Of a stretch of 47,950 nucleotides of DNA, positions 7,350 to 15,184 are shown in pieces. Under the pieces are notes generated by a model. The model did no database searches. It saw only the letters and a list, made by a program, of their open reading frames with translations, and was not told the DNA's origin. Location of the stretch: NCBI GenBank assembly GCA_015064785.1, contig SVRM01000016.1, positions 1 through 47,950 of the forward strand. Direction: 5' to 3'. The stretch's first letter is position 1; each line of letters opens with the position of its first letter. The position numbers were made by a program, and so were the translations under genes. The DNA is from Oscillospiraceae bacterium (GTDB taxonomy: Bacteria > Bacillota > Clostridia > Oscillospirales > CAG-272).

Positions 7350-8264
7350 ATGCGCAGAAACCACAAACGGCATCGTGTTCCATCCCCGCTTCAGGACAAT
7401 ATTCTGTCGCTGATTGCCATCGTTTCGCTGATTGTTCTGACGTTGGCGGCGGTCAGCGGCGTTCTTTGGATGCTCATCCGCACAGGAATGCTCTCCTATG
7501 AGTGGGGACTGTTTGATCCGCAGACCACGGATACCGTTGCCTTCGACGACGCAGACGGTGTCTTTGATGCACTGCGTCCCGTCCCACTCACCTCAGACGG
7601 AGAAAACACCGCCGATACTGCCGGCATTGTCCGTTTTTCCGGTTCCTTCTCTACACTGCGAAAGCTGCTGTCCGACCTGAATACGGCGGACCACTACAAT
7701 GCACTGTATGAAACGGTTCTCCATACTGATACCGCAAACGCCGCAAGCACCGTTCGCCTTTACCGCTCCGGCGCATCCTACCGTGTCACCCGTCATGCAC
7801 CCGGCGTATCCACCGCCGGTCAGCCAACCGAAAGCTATGTCTGCGACGGAACGGCGGTTGTCTATACCGATCACCGGACACAAAGCCGGGCACGCTTTCC
7901 GGTCAGTGACGCATTTTCGCCGGAAGCGCTCGCCGGAATTCCGTCGGTCGCCTCGTTCAATGCCATTCCCGATGAGCGGATTCTGCACGCTTCGTATACC
8001 GAACAGGACGGAGAGTTTCTGTATTATGTGATGTATACCACACCGACCGCCGACAATCAGCAGATCGTCCACGAGATCTGGATTTCTGCAGAGGCAGAAC
8101 TGGTTCGGCGCTGCTGTACGTACCTGTGTCCGGCAAACCGCGACCCGATGACAGTCATCGCCGATGACAGCGCACGGCTTTTTTCCTCAGTTCTTCGATC
8201 TGTGACAGAACTCTCTGCGCGGGAACGCCAGGTGCTGTTTGTTCTGCCCGAGGTCGGACAGTAA
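7350..8264 (+). CDS. membrane-anchored protein of unknown function
   Basis: I do not recognise this 304-residue protein. A basic N-terminus (MRRNHKRHR) precedes one strongly hydrophobic segment at about residues 19-48, so it is probably a type II anchor with the remaining 250 residues outside the cell. That outer part is mainly beta-type sequence without cysteine pairs or catalytic motifs that I know. The start has a textbook AAGGAGG at 7336. It follows the REP-like insertion and converges with the next gene, with only 3 nt between stop codons. A partner in envelope assembly is possible but unproven. Confidence 0.7.
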   Translation: MRRNHKRHRVPSPLQDNILSLIAIVSLIVLTLAAVSGVLWMLIRTGMLSYEWGLFDPQTTDTVAFDDADGVFDALRPVPLTSDGENTADTAGIVRFSGSFSTLRKLLSDLNTADHYNALYETVLHTDTANAASTVRLYRSGASYRVTRHAPGVSTAGQPTESYVCDGTAVVYTDHRTQSRARFPVSDAFSPEALAGIPSVASFNAIPDERILHASYTEQDGEFLYYVMYTTPTADNQQIVHEIWISAEAELVRRCCTYLCPANRDPMTVIADDSARLFSSVLRSVTELSARERQVLFVLPEVGQ

Positions 8265-8267
8265 AAG

Positions 8268-8783
8268 TCAGGACAACAGCAAATACCCGATCAAAAGCAG
8301 TGCCAGATCATCCCCATCCCATGTACTGCGATCGAACAGTCCGCCGCGGTCAAGATGTCCCCACAACAACAGAAGTCCGATGGCCAAAAGCAGAATCGTC
8401 TCCTCCTCGGTGCTGTTTTCCCCGATCAGCAAATCGTAAAGACCGCCAAGCAGCGAACCGGTTCCACTGTTGGATGGAGACGCTTCTGTACCGGCTTGCT
8501 GTACTGTCAGATCGGGCAAACCCGCCGACACCGGCTCAAGATCAGCCGGGTCTGCCGAAACTGCCTCTGACTCTTCCCAAACCGCTGTTTCCGCTGCCGA
8601 TTCCCGTTCTCTCTCCGGCGGCGGTTCCGGAATACGGTCGCGCAGAAATTCACCCCTGTAGTCTTTGGGAATCAGAATCGGTAAATTTCCCTGATCCTGC
8701 GTCCGATTGCCCAAACCGAATCCGGTCATCGGACTGCTTTTCTGCGCAGATACCCGTTGTGGCATCGGATTCCGTGTATACAT
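8268..8783 (-). CDS. hypothetical protein with C-terminal hydrophobic hairpin
   Basis: A 171-residue protein with three visible parts: a polar N-terminus with a PKDYRGEFLRDR patch, an acidic, Pro/Glu/Ala-rich linker (about residues 50-105), and a C-terminus with two Leu-rich segments (ETILLLAIGLLLLWG and DDLALLLIGYLLLS). An acidic-then-Leu-rich tail of this kind recurs in small clostridial proteins of unknown role (recalled impression). The start is set by GAGGAGGTG 6 nt before ATG. It is the last gene of a tight three-gene unit (8268-9497) with 12 nt to the gene before it. Confidence 0.65.
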   Translation of the reverse strand: MYTRNPMPQRVSAQKSSPMTGFGLGNRTQDQGNLPILIPKDYRGEFLRDRIPEPPPERERESAAETAVWEESEAVSADPADLEPVSAGLPDLTVQQAGTEASPSNSGTGSLLGGLYDLLIGENSTEEETILLLAIGLLLLWGHLDRGGLFDRSTWDGDDLALLLIGYLLLS

Positions 8784-8795
8784 GACCGCACCTCC

Positions 8796-9191
8796 TCACA
8801 TACCGCGCAGGACGGTATCCGCAAGCTCTGCTAATTGCAGCAGCTTCATCATCTGGTCAATACGTGTCTGCTTTTCTGTGCCGAGATACGGCTTGATTGC
8901 ACGCAGAAGTGCGGAATGCCTGCCGCTGATGCCACGGATCGCCGCGGTGTTCTGTAAAAGCGGTTTTGCCGCAGCCTCCCTGTCACCCTCCGTGGATTCC
9001 ACTACAGATTCGTTGTCTTTACTTGGTTCTTCTGCGGTACCGGAGCCCTGCATCAGTCCCGACAGCATTCCGGACGACGCCAGCGACGATGCCATTGCGG
9101 CAAGCCGGCTCAGACTTTCCGGGTCTGACAGTATGGAGTTGAGCTTCTGCTCCAGCCCTTCGTTCTGCATATTTTCCTGATCCTGTGCCAT
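8796..9191 (-). CDS. hypothetical protein, middle gene of unknown cluster
   Basis: A 131-residue soluble protein. The N-terminal third is helical (LEQKLNSILSDPESLSRLA), the middle is a low-complexity Ser/Glu/Asp linker, and the C-terminus is a basic helical block (RHSALLRAIKPYLGTEKQ, then a MMKLLQLAELADTVL helix) that looks like the conserved part. No catalytic motif is seen. GGAGGG precedes the ATG by 7 nt. It lies 15 nt after the gene at 9207-9497 and 12 nt before the gene at 8268-8783. Function unknown. Confidence 0.65.
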   Translation of the reverse strand: MAQDQENMQNEGLEQKLNSILSDPESLSRLAAMASSLASSGMLSGLMQGSGTAEEPSKDNESVVESTEGDREAAAKPLLQNTAAIRGISGRHSALLRAIKPYLGTEKQTRIDQMMKLLQLAELADTVLRGM

Positions 9192-9206
9192 AAAAACACC
9201 CTCCGC

Positions 9207-9497
9207 TCAGTTTTCTTTGTTTTTCAGCTTTTGCAGCTGTTCCGTCAATGCCGCCATCTGCTCCGGCGAAATCTGTGCAAGCAGCTTTTGCATATCCTCT
9301 GCCCGGATCGATGACAGCTTCCGACGGATGGCATCCGCATCGCGCGTCATGGCATCTGCCCGACGCCCGCTCATGCCGCCAGCCTCCACAATGGCGCGGA
9401 CAGCCGCACGCAGACGGTCATCATCCATGGAAAGCACCTGCGATACCTGCTCGTTTGCCGCTGACGGATCCTTTGGCCAACCGGATTGGTTCTTCAT
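9207..9497 (-). CDS. hypothetical helical protein, first gene of unknown cluster
   Basis: A small protein of 96 residues, almost all predicted helix and rich in Ala, Gln, Arg and Met. It contains VLSMDDDRLRAAVRAIVEAGG and ends with a coiled-coil-like ISPEQMAALTEQLQKLKNK. The ATG at 9497 is chosen because AAGGAAGG lies just upstream; the longer frame from 9533 lacks a ribosome site and would start within the promoter region. It is the first gene of a minus-strand trio, divergent from the phosphodiesterase gene. Function unknown. Confidence 0.6.
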   Translation of the reverse strand: MKNQSGWPKDPSAANEQVSQVLSMDDDRLRAAVRAIVEAGGMSGRRADAMTRDADAIRRKLSSIRAEDMQKLLAQISPEQMAALTEQLQKLKNKEN

Positions 9498-9519
9498 ATA
9501 CTCACCTTCCTTTGACATC

Positions 9520-9527
9520 ATTGTATG
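9520..9527 (-). promoter_or_regulatory. possible sporulation-type -10 element (CATACAAT)
   Basis: On the minus strand CATACAAT lies 22 nt before the start of the small-gene trio. It matches the -10 consensus of mother-cell sigma E promoters, but I cannot see a convincing -35 partner, so this is a weak call; it could also be a sigma-A -10 (TACAAT). Confidence 0.25.
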
Positions 9528-9588
9528 CACCACGCCCGATCATTGTTCCGACCGATCACATTTTTTCCGACCAGGAAAGGAATTTTCC

Positions 9589-10122
9589 ATGAAATTGCTT
9601 GTATTTTCTGATTCACACGGCAGACTGGAGCCGATACAGTCCATCATACGCGCTCATGCCGACACAACCGATGCCATTCTGCATCTCGGTGACGGTGCTG
9701 CGGAAGTGCTGACACTCCGTGCACGGTTTCCGTCAATTCCCTTTTATGCTGTCTTGGGCAACTGTGACAGTTATACGTATTCCGATTTCGGCATCACACA
9801 GGACAAATGCCTGAGCCTTGGCGGATACACGCTGTATTTCTGTCACGGCGACCGCTTCGGTGTCGGCGGTGGCACCGGTGCGCTTGCTGCCTATGCCGCA
9901 TACAAACACGCCGACATAGCACTGTACGGTCATACTCACATCGCACACGAAGAATACATCCCCGCCGACAGCGATAAACCGGACGCAAAACCGCTGTGGA
10001 TACTATCTCCCGGTTCCGTTTCCCTGCCGCGGGACGCATCTCAGTCATCCTTCGGAATTCTGGATCTGTCTGAGCGCGGCGTTCTCTTTTCCGTCGGCCG
10101 CTGGGCAGATGCCAAGCATTGA
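9589..10122 (+). CDS. YfcE-family metallophosphoesterase
   Basis: The 177-residue protein has all landmarks of the small calcineurin-like phosphodiesterases (YfcE/MJ0936 group): FSDSHG at residues 5-10, LHLGDGAAE, VLGNCD, FCHGDRFG and YGHTHIA, which supply the two-metal site. Members hydrolyse model phosphodiesters; the natural substrate is unsettled. AGGAAAGGA precedes the ATG. It is divergent from the unknown trio and followed after 36 nt by a small membrane protein gene. Confidence 0.85.
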   Translation: MKLLVFSDSHGRLEPIQSIIRAHADTTDAILHLGDGAAEVLTLRARFPSIPFYAVLGNCDSYTYSDFGITQDKCLSLGGYTLYFCHGDRFGVGGGTGALAAYAAYKHADIALYGHTHIAHEEYIPADSDKPDAKPLWILSPGSVSLPRDASQSSFGILDLSERGVLFSVGRWADAKH

Positions 10123-10158
10123 TCCACACGCCCGTCCTGCAAAGCAAGGAGGTTGCTC

Positions 10159-10650
10159 ATGCTATCCTATACACCGCCGCAAAAACCCTATTCTGCCATG
10201 CTATTTTCCTCATCCTGTGTCGCAGCAGGAATGATTCTGTACTTTCTTTCTTCCTATATTATGCATCGCTGGTCCCTCATTCCCATCGCAGCGCTGGTTC
10301 TGGTTCTCCTTGGCATCTGGTTCCTCTATCGGTTTGCACTGGTTTCTTACCGTTATGAGATTCACAGCGGCGTTCTGTGCATTCACCGTCGCCTGTTCCG
10401 CTCGGAGAAAACGGTGTACACGCTGTCCCTGCGTACCGGCTGTGCCATTCTGTCATCGAACGATACGAAAGAGAAAAAGCGGCTCGGCAAAGTCTTCCGC
10501 ACGTACAATTTTCTGACGGTCTGGCCGTCTGAGCAGTATGCGGTTCTTTACTTCCGGGATGCCGGTAGGCTCTGTGCCGTCATGCTTGAGGAAAATACCG
10601 CATTCTTGTCAGCCGCCTCCGACTGTTTTTCTGATCGGGATACGCTGTAG
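10159..10650 (+). CDS. small membrane protein, possible bacterial PH-like domain
   Basis: A protein of 163 residues with two hydrophobic segments (about residues 14-38 and 43-62) followed by about 100 polar residues in which YRYEIHSGVLCIHRRLFRSE recalls the opening strands of bacterial PH-like domains. AAGGAGG lies 6 nt before the ATG. It follows the phosphodiesterase gene and precedes a terminator-like hairpin and the Clp-type ATPase. The PH-like assignment is tentative and the function unknown. Confidence 0.6.
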   Translation: MLSYTPPQKPYSAMLFSSSCVAAGMILYFLSSYIMHRWSLIPIAALVLVLLGIWFLYRFALVSYRYEIHSGVLCIHRRLFRSEKTVYTLSLRTGCAILSSNDTKEKKRLGKVFRTYNFLTVWPSEQYAVLYFRDAGRLCAVMLEENTAFLSAASDCFSDRDTL

Positions 10651-10686
10651 CCGTTGCTGTCCAGAAAACGCCAAGCGAATTGATAG

Positions 10687-10720
10687 ATGCCCACTTGCCC
10701 TTCAGCCGAGGGGCATTTTC
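10687..10720 (+). terminator. probable intrinsic terminator
   Basis: TGCCC can pair with GGGCA around either an 18- or a 10-nt loop (two alternative 5' arms at 10688 and 10696), followed by TTTTC. It lies after the small membrane protein gene. Confidence 0.5.
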
Positions 10721-10839
10721 ATATGTTTTTCAACAAAACACCGTATTTCTTTCAGCACAGAAATCTGCTCACCGTGCATAATTCCCCGTGCTTTTCGGTA
10801 TCATGAATACAGAGATTACAAAATCGGGGAGATGATTTT

Positions 10840-13314
10840 CTGTATTTCTACACACCTGCCGCACTGACTGTACTGGAGTTGGCAATTCTCACCGCTTCTG
10901 ACGCAGATGACGGCTATATCGGTTCCGAGCATCTGCTTCTGGGACTGCTGTCTGCAAAAACCGCGCAGAATGCGCCATGCATCGCGGCCAAGCTGCTGTC
11001 CTCCCGCGGCATTACAGCGCATACCACCGCCGCCATGCTTGACAAGCCGCTGCCCGATCCGATCCGGTGCAGTGAACCTTCCGCACAGATTGCCCGTATT
11101 TCCGCTGCACACGTGCATTTCACTCCGGTCCTGTGCCGGATCCTTGCGCGTGCAAATGAGGAAGCACAACGGTTTTTGCTGGAACAAAACGGAAATCACG
11201 CGGTTATCGGAAGCGAGCATCTGTTATTTTCCCTTCTGTGCGAAAACGATGCCGCCGCACACCATGTACTTGCCGCACTGAACCTGCCGCTGCATGAGCT
11301 GTACGGCGATGTTCTGTCGTTTCTGTCTGCCGTAGCAGCAGAGGAAGCCATTTTTTCCGGCGGCAAAAGTACTGACACCGATGACGATGTCAAGCACTCC
11401 AAAACAGCGGACAGTTTTGGAACGCACACCGATGCTCTTCCCTTTCTGCTCGACATGACCGCCTGTGCCGCAGACGGAAAATACAACGCTGTAGTCGGAC
11501 GGGATGCGGAGGAAGAAGCGGTTCTGCGCATTCTGCTTCACCGGCAGAAAAACAATCCGTGCCTGCTTGGTGATGCAGGTGTCGGTAAAACTGCCATTGT
11601 GGAAGGTCTTGCCGCCCGGATCGTACACGGTCAGGTACCGTCGTCGCTCTCTCGGGCACGGATCTATGCGCTCGATCTCGGCGGAATGCTTGCAGGCGCA
11701 AAATACCGCGGTGAATTTGAGGATCGGCTGAAACGCGTGCTGGCAAGCTGTCAGGGACACGGCTCGAATGCCATCCTGTTCATTGACGAAATTCACATGC
11801 TGGTGGGAGCCGGTGCGTCGGAGGGTGCTGTAGATGCGGCAAATCTGCTCAAGCCGGCACTGTCACGCGGCGAAATCCGTGTCATCGGCGCAACAACCAA
11901 AGCAGAATACGACAAAAGCATCGGTCGTGATGGTGCAATGAGCCGCCGGTTTCAGACAGTGATGGTCGAGGAACCCGATGAAGACCGTGCCCATCAGATG
12001 CTGCTTGCCCTGCGTCCGCGTATGGAACAGCACCACGGTGTTCTCATCCCGGAGGAGGTTCTGCGCTGTGCGATCTCAGTATCGGTGCGATGTCTGCCGG
12101 AATTTTTTCTGCCAGACAAGGCCATTGATCTGCTCGACGATGCATGTGCCGCGGTCCGTACTGCCGCGCCGCTGTCGGCTCCGTCGGTCCTGACCGCAAA
12201 AGAGCGGCGTGATCTCGCTCTGCGCTCCGCAGATCTCACCGCCGCGCAAAACGCAGTACACAACCGATGCACAGAATCTTTCGATGATCCGCTCAAGACG
12301 ACATCCGTCCCGCCAACCGTCCAAAAAGAAGACATCTTTACAGCGGCGGAGCGGCGGACCGGCATCCGGATGACCGCTGATGAAGATATAAAGATGCGTT
12401 ATCTGACGCTGGAGGCTCAGCTCAATGCAGTGGTATTTGGTCAGGAACAGGCAATTTCCACCATTGCCGATGTTCTGCGCCGTCAGCATACCGGACTATC
12501 CGACCGACAGCGTCCTGCTGCGTCGTTTTTGTTCTGTGGTCCGACGGGTGTTGGCAAAACGGCAGTCTGTGAAACACTTGCCGCGATTCTCTTTGATACG
12601 CCTCATGCTTTTTTGCGCTTTGACATGGCCGAATACCGCGAAGCTCATGCCGCAGCCAAGCTCATCGGCGCACCGCCCGGTTATATCGGACACGATGAGG
12701 GCGGGATTCTGACCTCGGCGATCCGCCACAGACCGTATGCGCTTCTGCTGTTCGATCAGATCGCGCTTGCCCATCCCGATGTCCGACATCTGTTCTTGCA
12801 GCTTCTTGACAACGGCTATCTGACCGACAGCCGCGGGAGCCGCATCAGCTTCCGCCATACCATCATCGTCATGACCGTAAACGACCACACCGAAGACAGA
12901 CCTGTCCATCCTCTCGGCTTCACACAACCAGCCGCCGGGTCGACCGAGAACGCGGTACTCTCAGACATGTTTTCTGCTGAATTCTTATCACGGTTTGATG
13001 CGCTGATTCGATTTCAGCCATTGGATGAAGCTGCCGGAAAGCGCATTTTACGCAAACAGCTCACCATCCTTGCAAGCCGCCTTGCCGAGCGCGGGATTTC
13101 ACTTGCCTTTGATGATGCATTGATTGCACATCTGTATCAGATCTCACCACACAAAATGGGCGCACGCGGTTTATACCGCACAGCAGAACAGACCATCGAA
13201 ACGCTGATTGCGCAGGCAATGCTGAACAGCACACTTCGGCGCGGAGATTGCGTTCAGCCAATCCCGGAGAACGGGACTATACGGCTGAATACGAAAACGG
13301 ATAAGTCTGATTGA
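10840..13314 (+). CDS. ClpC/ClpA-like double AAA+ ATPase
   Basis: A Hsp100 unfoldase of about 824 residues: two Clp_N repeats (to about residue 165), AAA+ D1 with Walker A GDAGVGKT, pore loop KYRGEF, Walker B ILFIDEIH and a RRF arginine, a short middle region, then D2 with Walker A GPTGVGKT, pore loop GYIGHDEGG and an LGF tripeptide that could be a ClpP-docking loop. In D2 the Walker B reads [14 protein letters not shown], with Gln in place of the catalytic Glu. No ATG or GTG opens the frame: CTG at 10840 has GGGGAG 8 nt upstream and matches the family N-terminus ([14 protein letters not shown]); TTG 10879 would cut into the first repeat. Followed by a strong terminator. Confidence 0.85.
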   Translation: MYFYTPAALTVLELAILTASDADDGYIGSEHLLLGLLSAKTAQNAPCIAAKLLSSRGITAHTTAAMLDKPLPDPIRCSEPSAQIARISAAHVHFTPVLCRILARANEEAQRFLLEQNGNHAVIGSEHLLFSLLCENDAAAHHVLAALNLPLHELYGDVLSFLSAVAAEEAIFSGGKSTDTDDDVKHSKTADSFGTHTDALPFLLDMTACAADGKYNAVVGRDAEEEAVLRILLHRQKNNPCLLGDAGVGKTAIVEGLAARIVHGQVPSSLSRARIYALDLGGMLAGAKYRGEFEDRLKRVLASCQGHGSNAILFIDEIHMLVGAGASEGAVDAANLLKPALSRGEIRVIGATTKAEYDKSIGRDGAMSRRFQTVMVEEPDEDRAHQMLLALRPRMEQHHGVLIPEEVLRCAISVSVRCLPEFFLPDKAIDLLDDACAAVRTAAPLSAPSVLTAKERRDLALRSADLTAAQNAVHNRCTESFDDPLKTTSVPPTVQKEDIFTAAERRTGIRMTADEDIKMRYLTLEAQLNAVVFGQEQAISTIADVLRRQHTGLSDRQRPAASFLFCGPTGVGKTAVCETLAAILFDTPHAFLRFDMAEYREAHAAAKLIGAPPGYIGHDEGGILTSAIRHRPYALLLFDQIALAHPDVRHLFLQLLDNGYLTDSRGSRISFRHTIIVMTVNDHTEDRPVHPLGFTQPAAGSTENAVLSDMFSAEFLSRFDALIRFQPLDEAAGKRILRKQLTILASRLAERGISLAFDDALIAHLYQISPHKMGARGLYRTAEQTIETLIAQAMLNSTLRRGDCVQPIPENGTIRLNTKTDKSD

Positions 13315-13324
13315 TCGTTAGAAA

Positions 13325-13430
13325 CGTCTGCTGCCTTTGAATCATCATTGAATAAATGATACCGCCCTCCGGTTCATCGCAGGTGAGCCGGAGGGCGTTT
13401 TTTGCACATTGATCTGAATGCAACAACCCG
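13325..13430. repeat. short inverted copy of the hairpin-rich repeat element
   Basis: Read on the minus strand, it begins GGGTTGTTGCATTCAGATC and AATGTG and ends in TATCATTTATTCAATGAT and a GCAGCAG tail, matching both ends of the element at 1489-1681. The interior is reduced to a single hairpin. Like the first copy it lies between two convergent genes and supplies a terminator. Confidence 0.7.
13363..13403 (+). terminator. strong intrinsic terminator after clp-like gene
   Basis: CGCCCTCCGG pairs perfectly with CCGGAGGGCG and is followed by TTTTTT. The stem is part of the repeat element. A run of A on the other side is absent, so it is best placed for the plus strand. Confidence 0.85.
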
Positions 13431-13437
13431 TTTTCTT

Positions 13438-15051
13438 TCATTTCTGAACTACCGCCGCGCGTCGATGCCGGAGTTTTGCTGTCAGCAGGGACAGCACATC
13501 CTCGCCGATCCCGCCAAGTGCCAGCAGTGCGGCAAGATAGGTCACCCCGCCCAATACAACCGAAACAAGTGTGCCAAGTACCTCCGGCATATGTCCAAGC
13601 AGGACCGCATGTGCTGCACGTGCTGTCAGCGCACAGAATACAGCGGAAATTGCCGGACGGCACAGCATCGCGCAGATATGCAGGGCAACGCCGGTTTTCT
13701 TCATAACAAAATACAAATTGCACAGCGCCATCACGGCATAGCACAGCACCGTCGAAATCGGCGTCCCAAAAATTCCGACCTCCGCATTCCCGGTCAGAAT
13801 CCAGCTTGCACACAGCTTGACTGCGGCGCCGATGAGCATACTGTATAACGGATACCGCGCCTCACCCATCGCCTGTAAAATGGCATTGGTCATAGCGAGT
13901 ATGGACAGAAACAGCACCGCAAGCGCGAGTACCGACAACAGCGGTGCACCGGTTTCTGCCAGATCCGCCCGGTAAAACAAACGCAGAATCGGTTCCGCCA
14001 TTACGCTCATCCCGGCAGTACACGGCAGTGCAATCAGCACCGTTCCGGAAAGAGAGGCAGCGATGATCCGGCGGCATTTCTCCGGCTGTGATCTGGCGGC
14101 GGCAATCACCGGTATCAGTGCTGTCGTCAGCGGATAAATCAGAATCGGCGGCAGGTTGAACATCGGCACAGCAAGCGCGGTATAACTGCCATATAGCCGA
14201 AGCGCCTCTGCCGCATCCATTCCTGTCCCGCACAGACGCCGGATCACAATCATCGAGTCCAGCATGTCGCACAGCGACATCACCGACGCCGACAATGTCA
14301 CGGGAAGCGCAGTCCTCCAAAGCGCGGACAGAACCTCCCGGCGCGGCAATATATGAGATGCACGGCCGCCGGACACCCCGTATCTGTGAGCAACGAACGG
14401 ATGCGCAAACAGCATCACCGCCATGCCGAGCAGACATCCGATCGACAGTCCCGCCACGGCATGTGCCGCAACCGTGCAGAGCGGCAAGCCTCTCCGCATC
14501 GCCTGTGCGGCAAACAGCAGACCGAAGAACATCTTTCCGCCGGCTTCCGCCACCTGTGAAATCGCCGTGGGAAGCTGACATTCCAGCCCCTGATACCAGC
14601 CGCGCAATGCTGACGCAATACAGATAAAGAACAGTGCCGGGGCAATCGCCGCAATCGACGGTGCCGCCTCTCCGACCTTTTGCAGTGCGGCAAACAACGG
14701 TGCACCAACGTACATACACAGCCCGCCAACCGCACCGAGCACCAGAAACGCACAGAATGTGACGTTCCGGATTCTGCGCAGCACTGCCGCACGGTACACA
14801 GGATCCGGCTCTGATGCATAGCGGGCAGTCAGAATCGCCGCCGCGACCGGAAGTCCTGCTGTAGAGATCATATAGAACCATTTATAAACGGCATATGCCA
14901 GGTTGAAATACGCCATACCGGTATCGCCGAGGGTATTGGTCAGCGGTACCTTCAGAAACAGACCGCAGATCTTGGTCAGAAGATTTGACATTGTCAGAAA
15001 AAAAACGCCGAGGACAAAGCGACGGCCGCCGCCATTCTGTGTGTTGTGCAT
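13438..15051 (-). CDS. SpoVB/MurJ-type polysaccharide or lipid II flippase
   Basis: A 537-residue protein with about 14 hydrophobic segments, of the MOP exporter superfamily. The opening (LTMSNLLTKICGLFLKVPLTNTLG) and the following MAYFNLAYAVYKWFY, LPVAAAILTARY and LRGWYQGLE pieces match the SpoVB/YtgP branch, which flips lipid-linked cell wall precursors; in spore-formers SpoVB works in cortex formation. The ATG at 15051 is preceded by GAGGG and six T, but this ribosome site is also the 3' arm of a terminator hairpin (see 15052-15102). It is the last gene of the long minus-strand run, 133 nt after mtaD. The transported lipid is not known. Confidence 0.8.
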   Translation of the reverse strand: MHNTQNGGGRRFVLGVFFLTMSNLLTKICGLFLKVPLTNTLGDTGMAYFNLAYAVYKWFYMISTAGLPVAAAILTARYASEPDPVYRAAVLRRIRNVTFCAFLVLGAVGGLCMYVGAPLFAALQKVGEAAPSIAAIAPALFFICIASALRGWYQGLECQLPTAISQVAEAGGKMFFGLLFAAQAMRRGLPLCTVAAHAVAGLSIGCLLGMAVMLFAHPFVAHRYGVSGGRASHILPRREVLSALWRTALPVTLSASVMSLCDMLDSMIVIRRLCGTGMDAAEALRLYGSYTALAVPMFNLPPILIYPLTTALIPVIAAARSQPEKCRRIIAASLSGTVLIALPCTAGMSVMAEPILRLFYRADLAETGAPLLSVLALAVLFLSILAMTNAILQAMGEARYPLYSMLIGAAVKLCASWILTGNAEVGIFGTPISTVLCYAVMALCNLYFVMKKTGVALHICAMLCRPAISAVFCALTARAAHAVLLGHMPEVLGTLVSVVLGGVTYLAALLALGGIGEDVLSLLTAKLRHRRAAVVQK

Positions 15052-15102
15052 AAAAAACCCTCACGTTCAGACGAAAACTGTTTTCACGTCCGACCGCGAG
15101 GG
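15052..15102 (-). promoter_or_regulatory. terminator hairpin overlapping the flippase ribosome binding site
   Basis: On the minus strand CCCTCGCG pairs with CGTGAGGG; within this, TCGGACG and GAAAAC pair with TTTTCGTCTGA, giving a long stem followed by TTTTTT and directly by the ATG. The only ribosome binding sequence (GAGGG) is in the 3' arm. It may terminate the upstream operon, act as an attenuator, or hide the ribosome site. On the plus strand a T6 follows the same stem 5 nt downstream. Confidence 0.7.
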
Positions 15103-15184
15103 TCATGTTTTTTATATGTGTACGCCTGTCGCTGAACAGCCGTTGATCTGCTTTCTGCGATTTTTTTCGTATCTGCGCAAAATA

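Noticed and set aside
13862..14881. A 339-codon frame on the minus strand within the flippase gene
   Set aside because: It lies in another phase of the flippase gene, whose membrane-protein frame is well supported; the alternative is Cys/Arg/Gly-rich and has no ribosome site.
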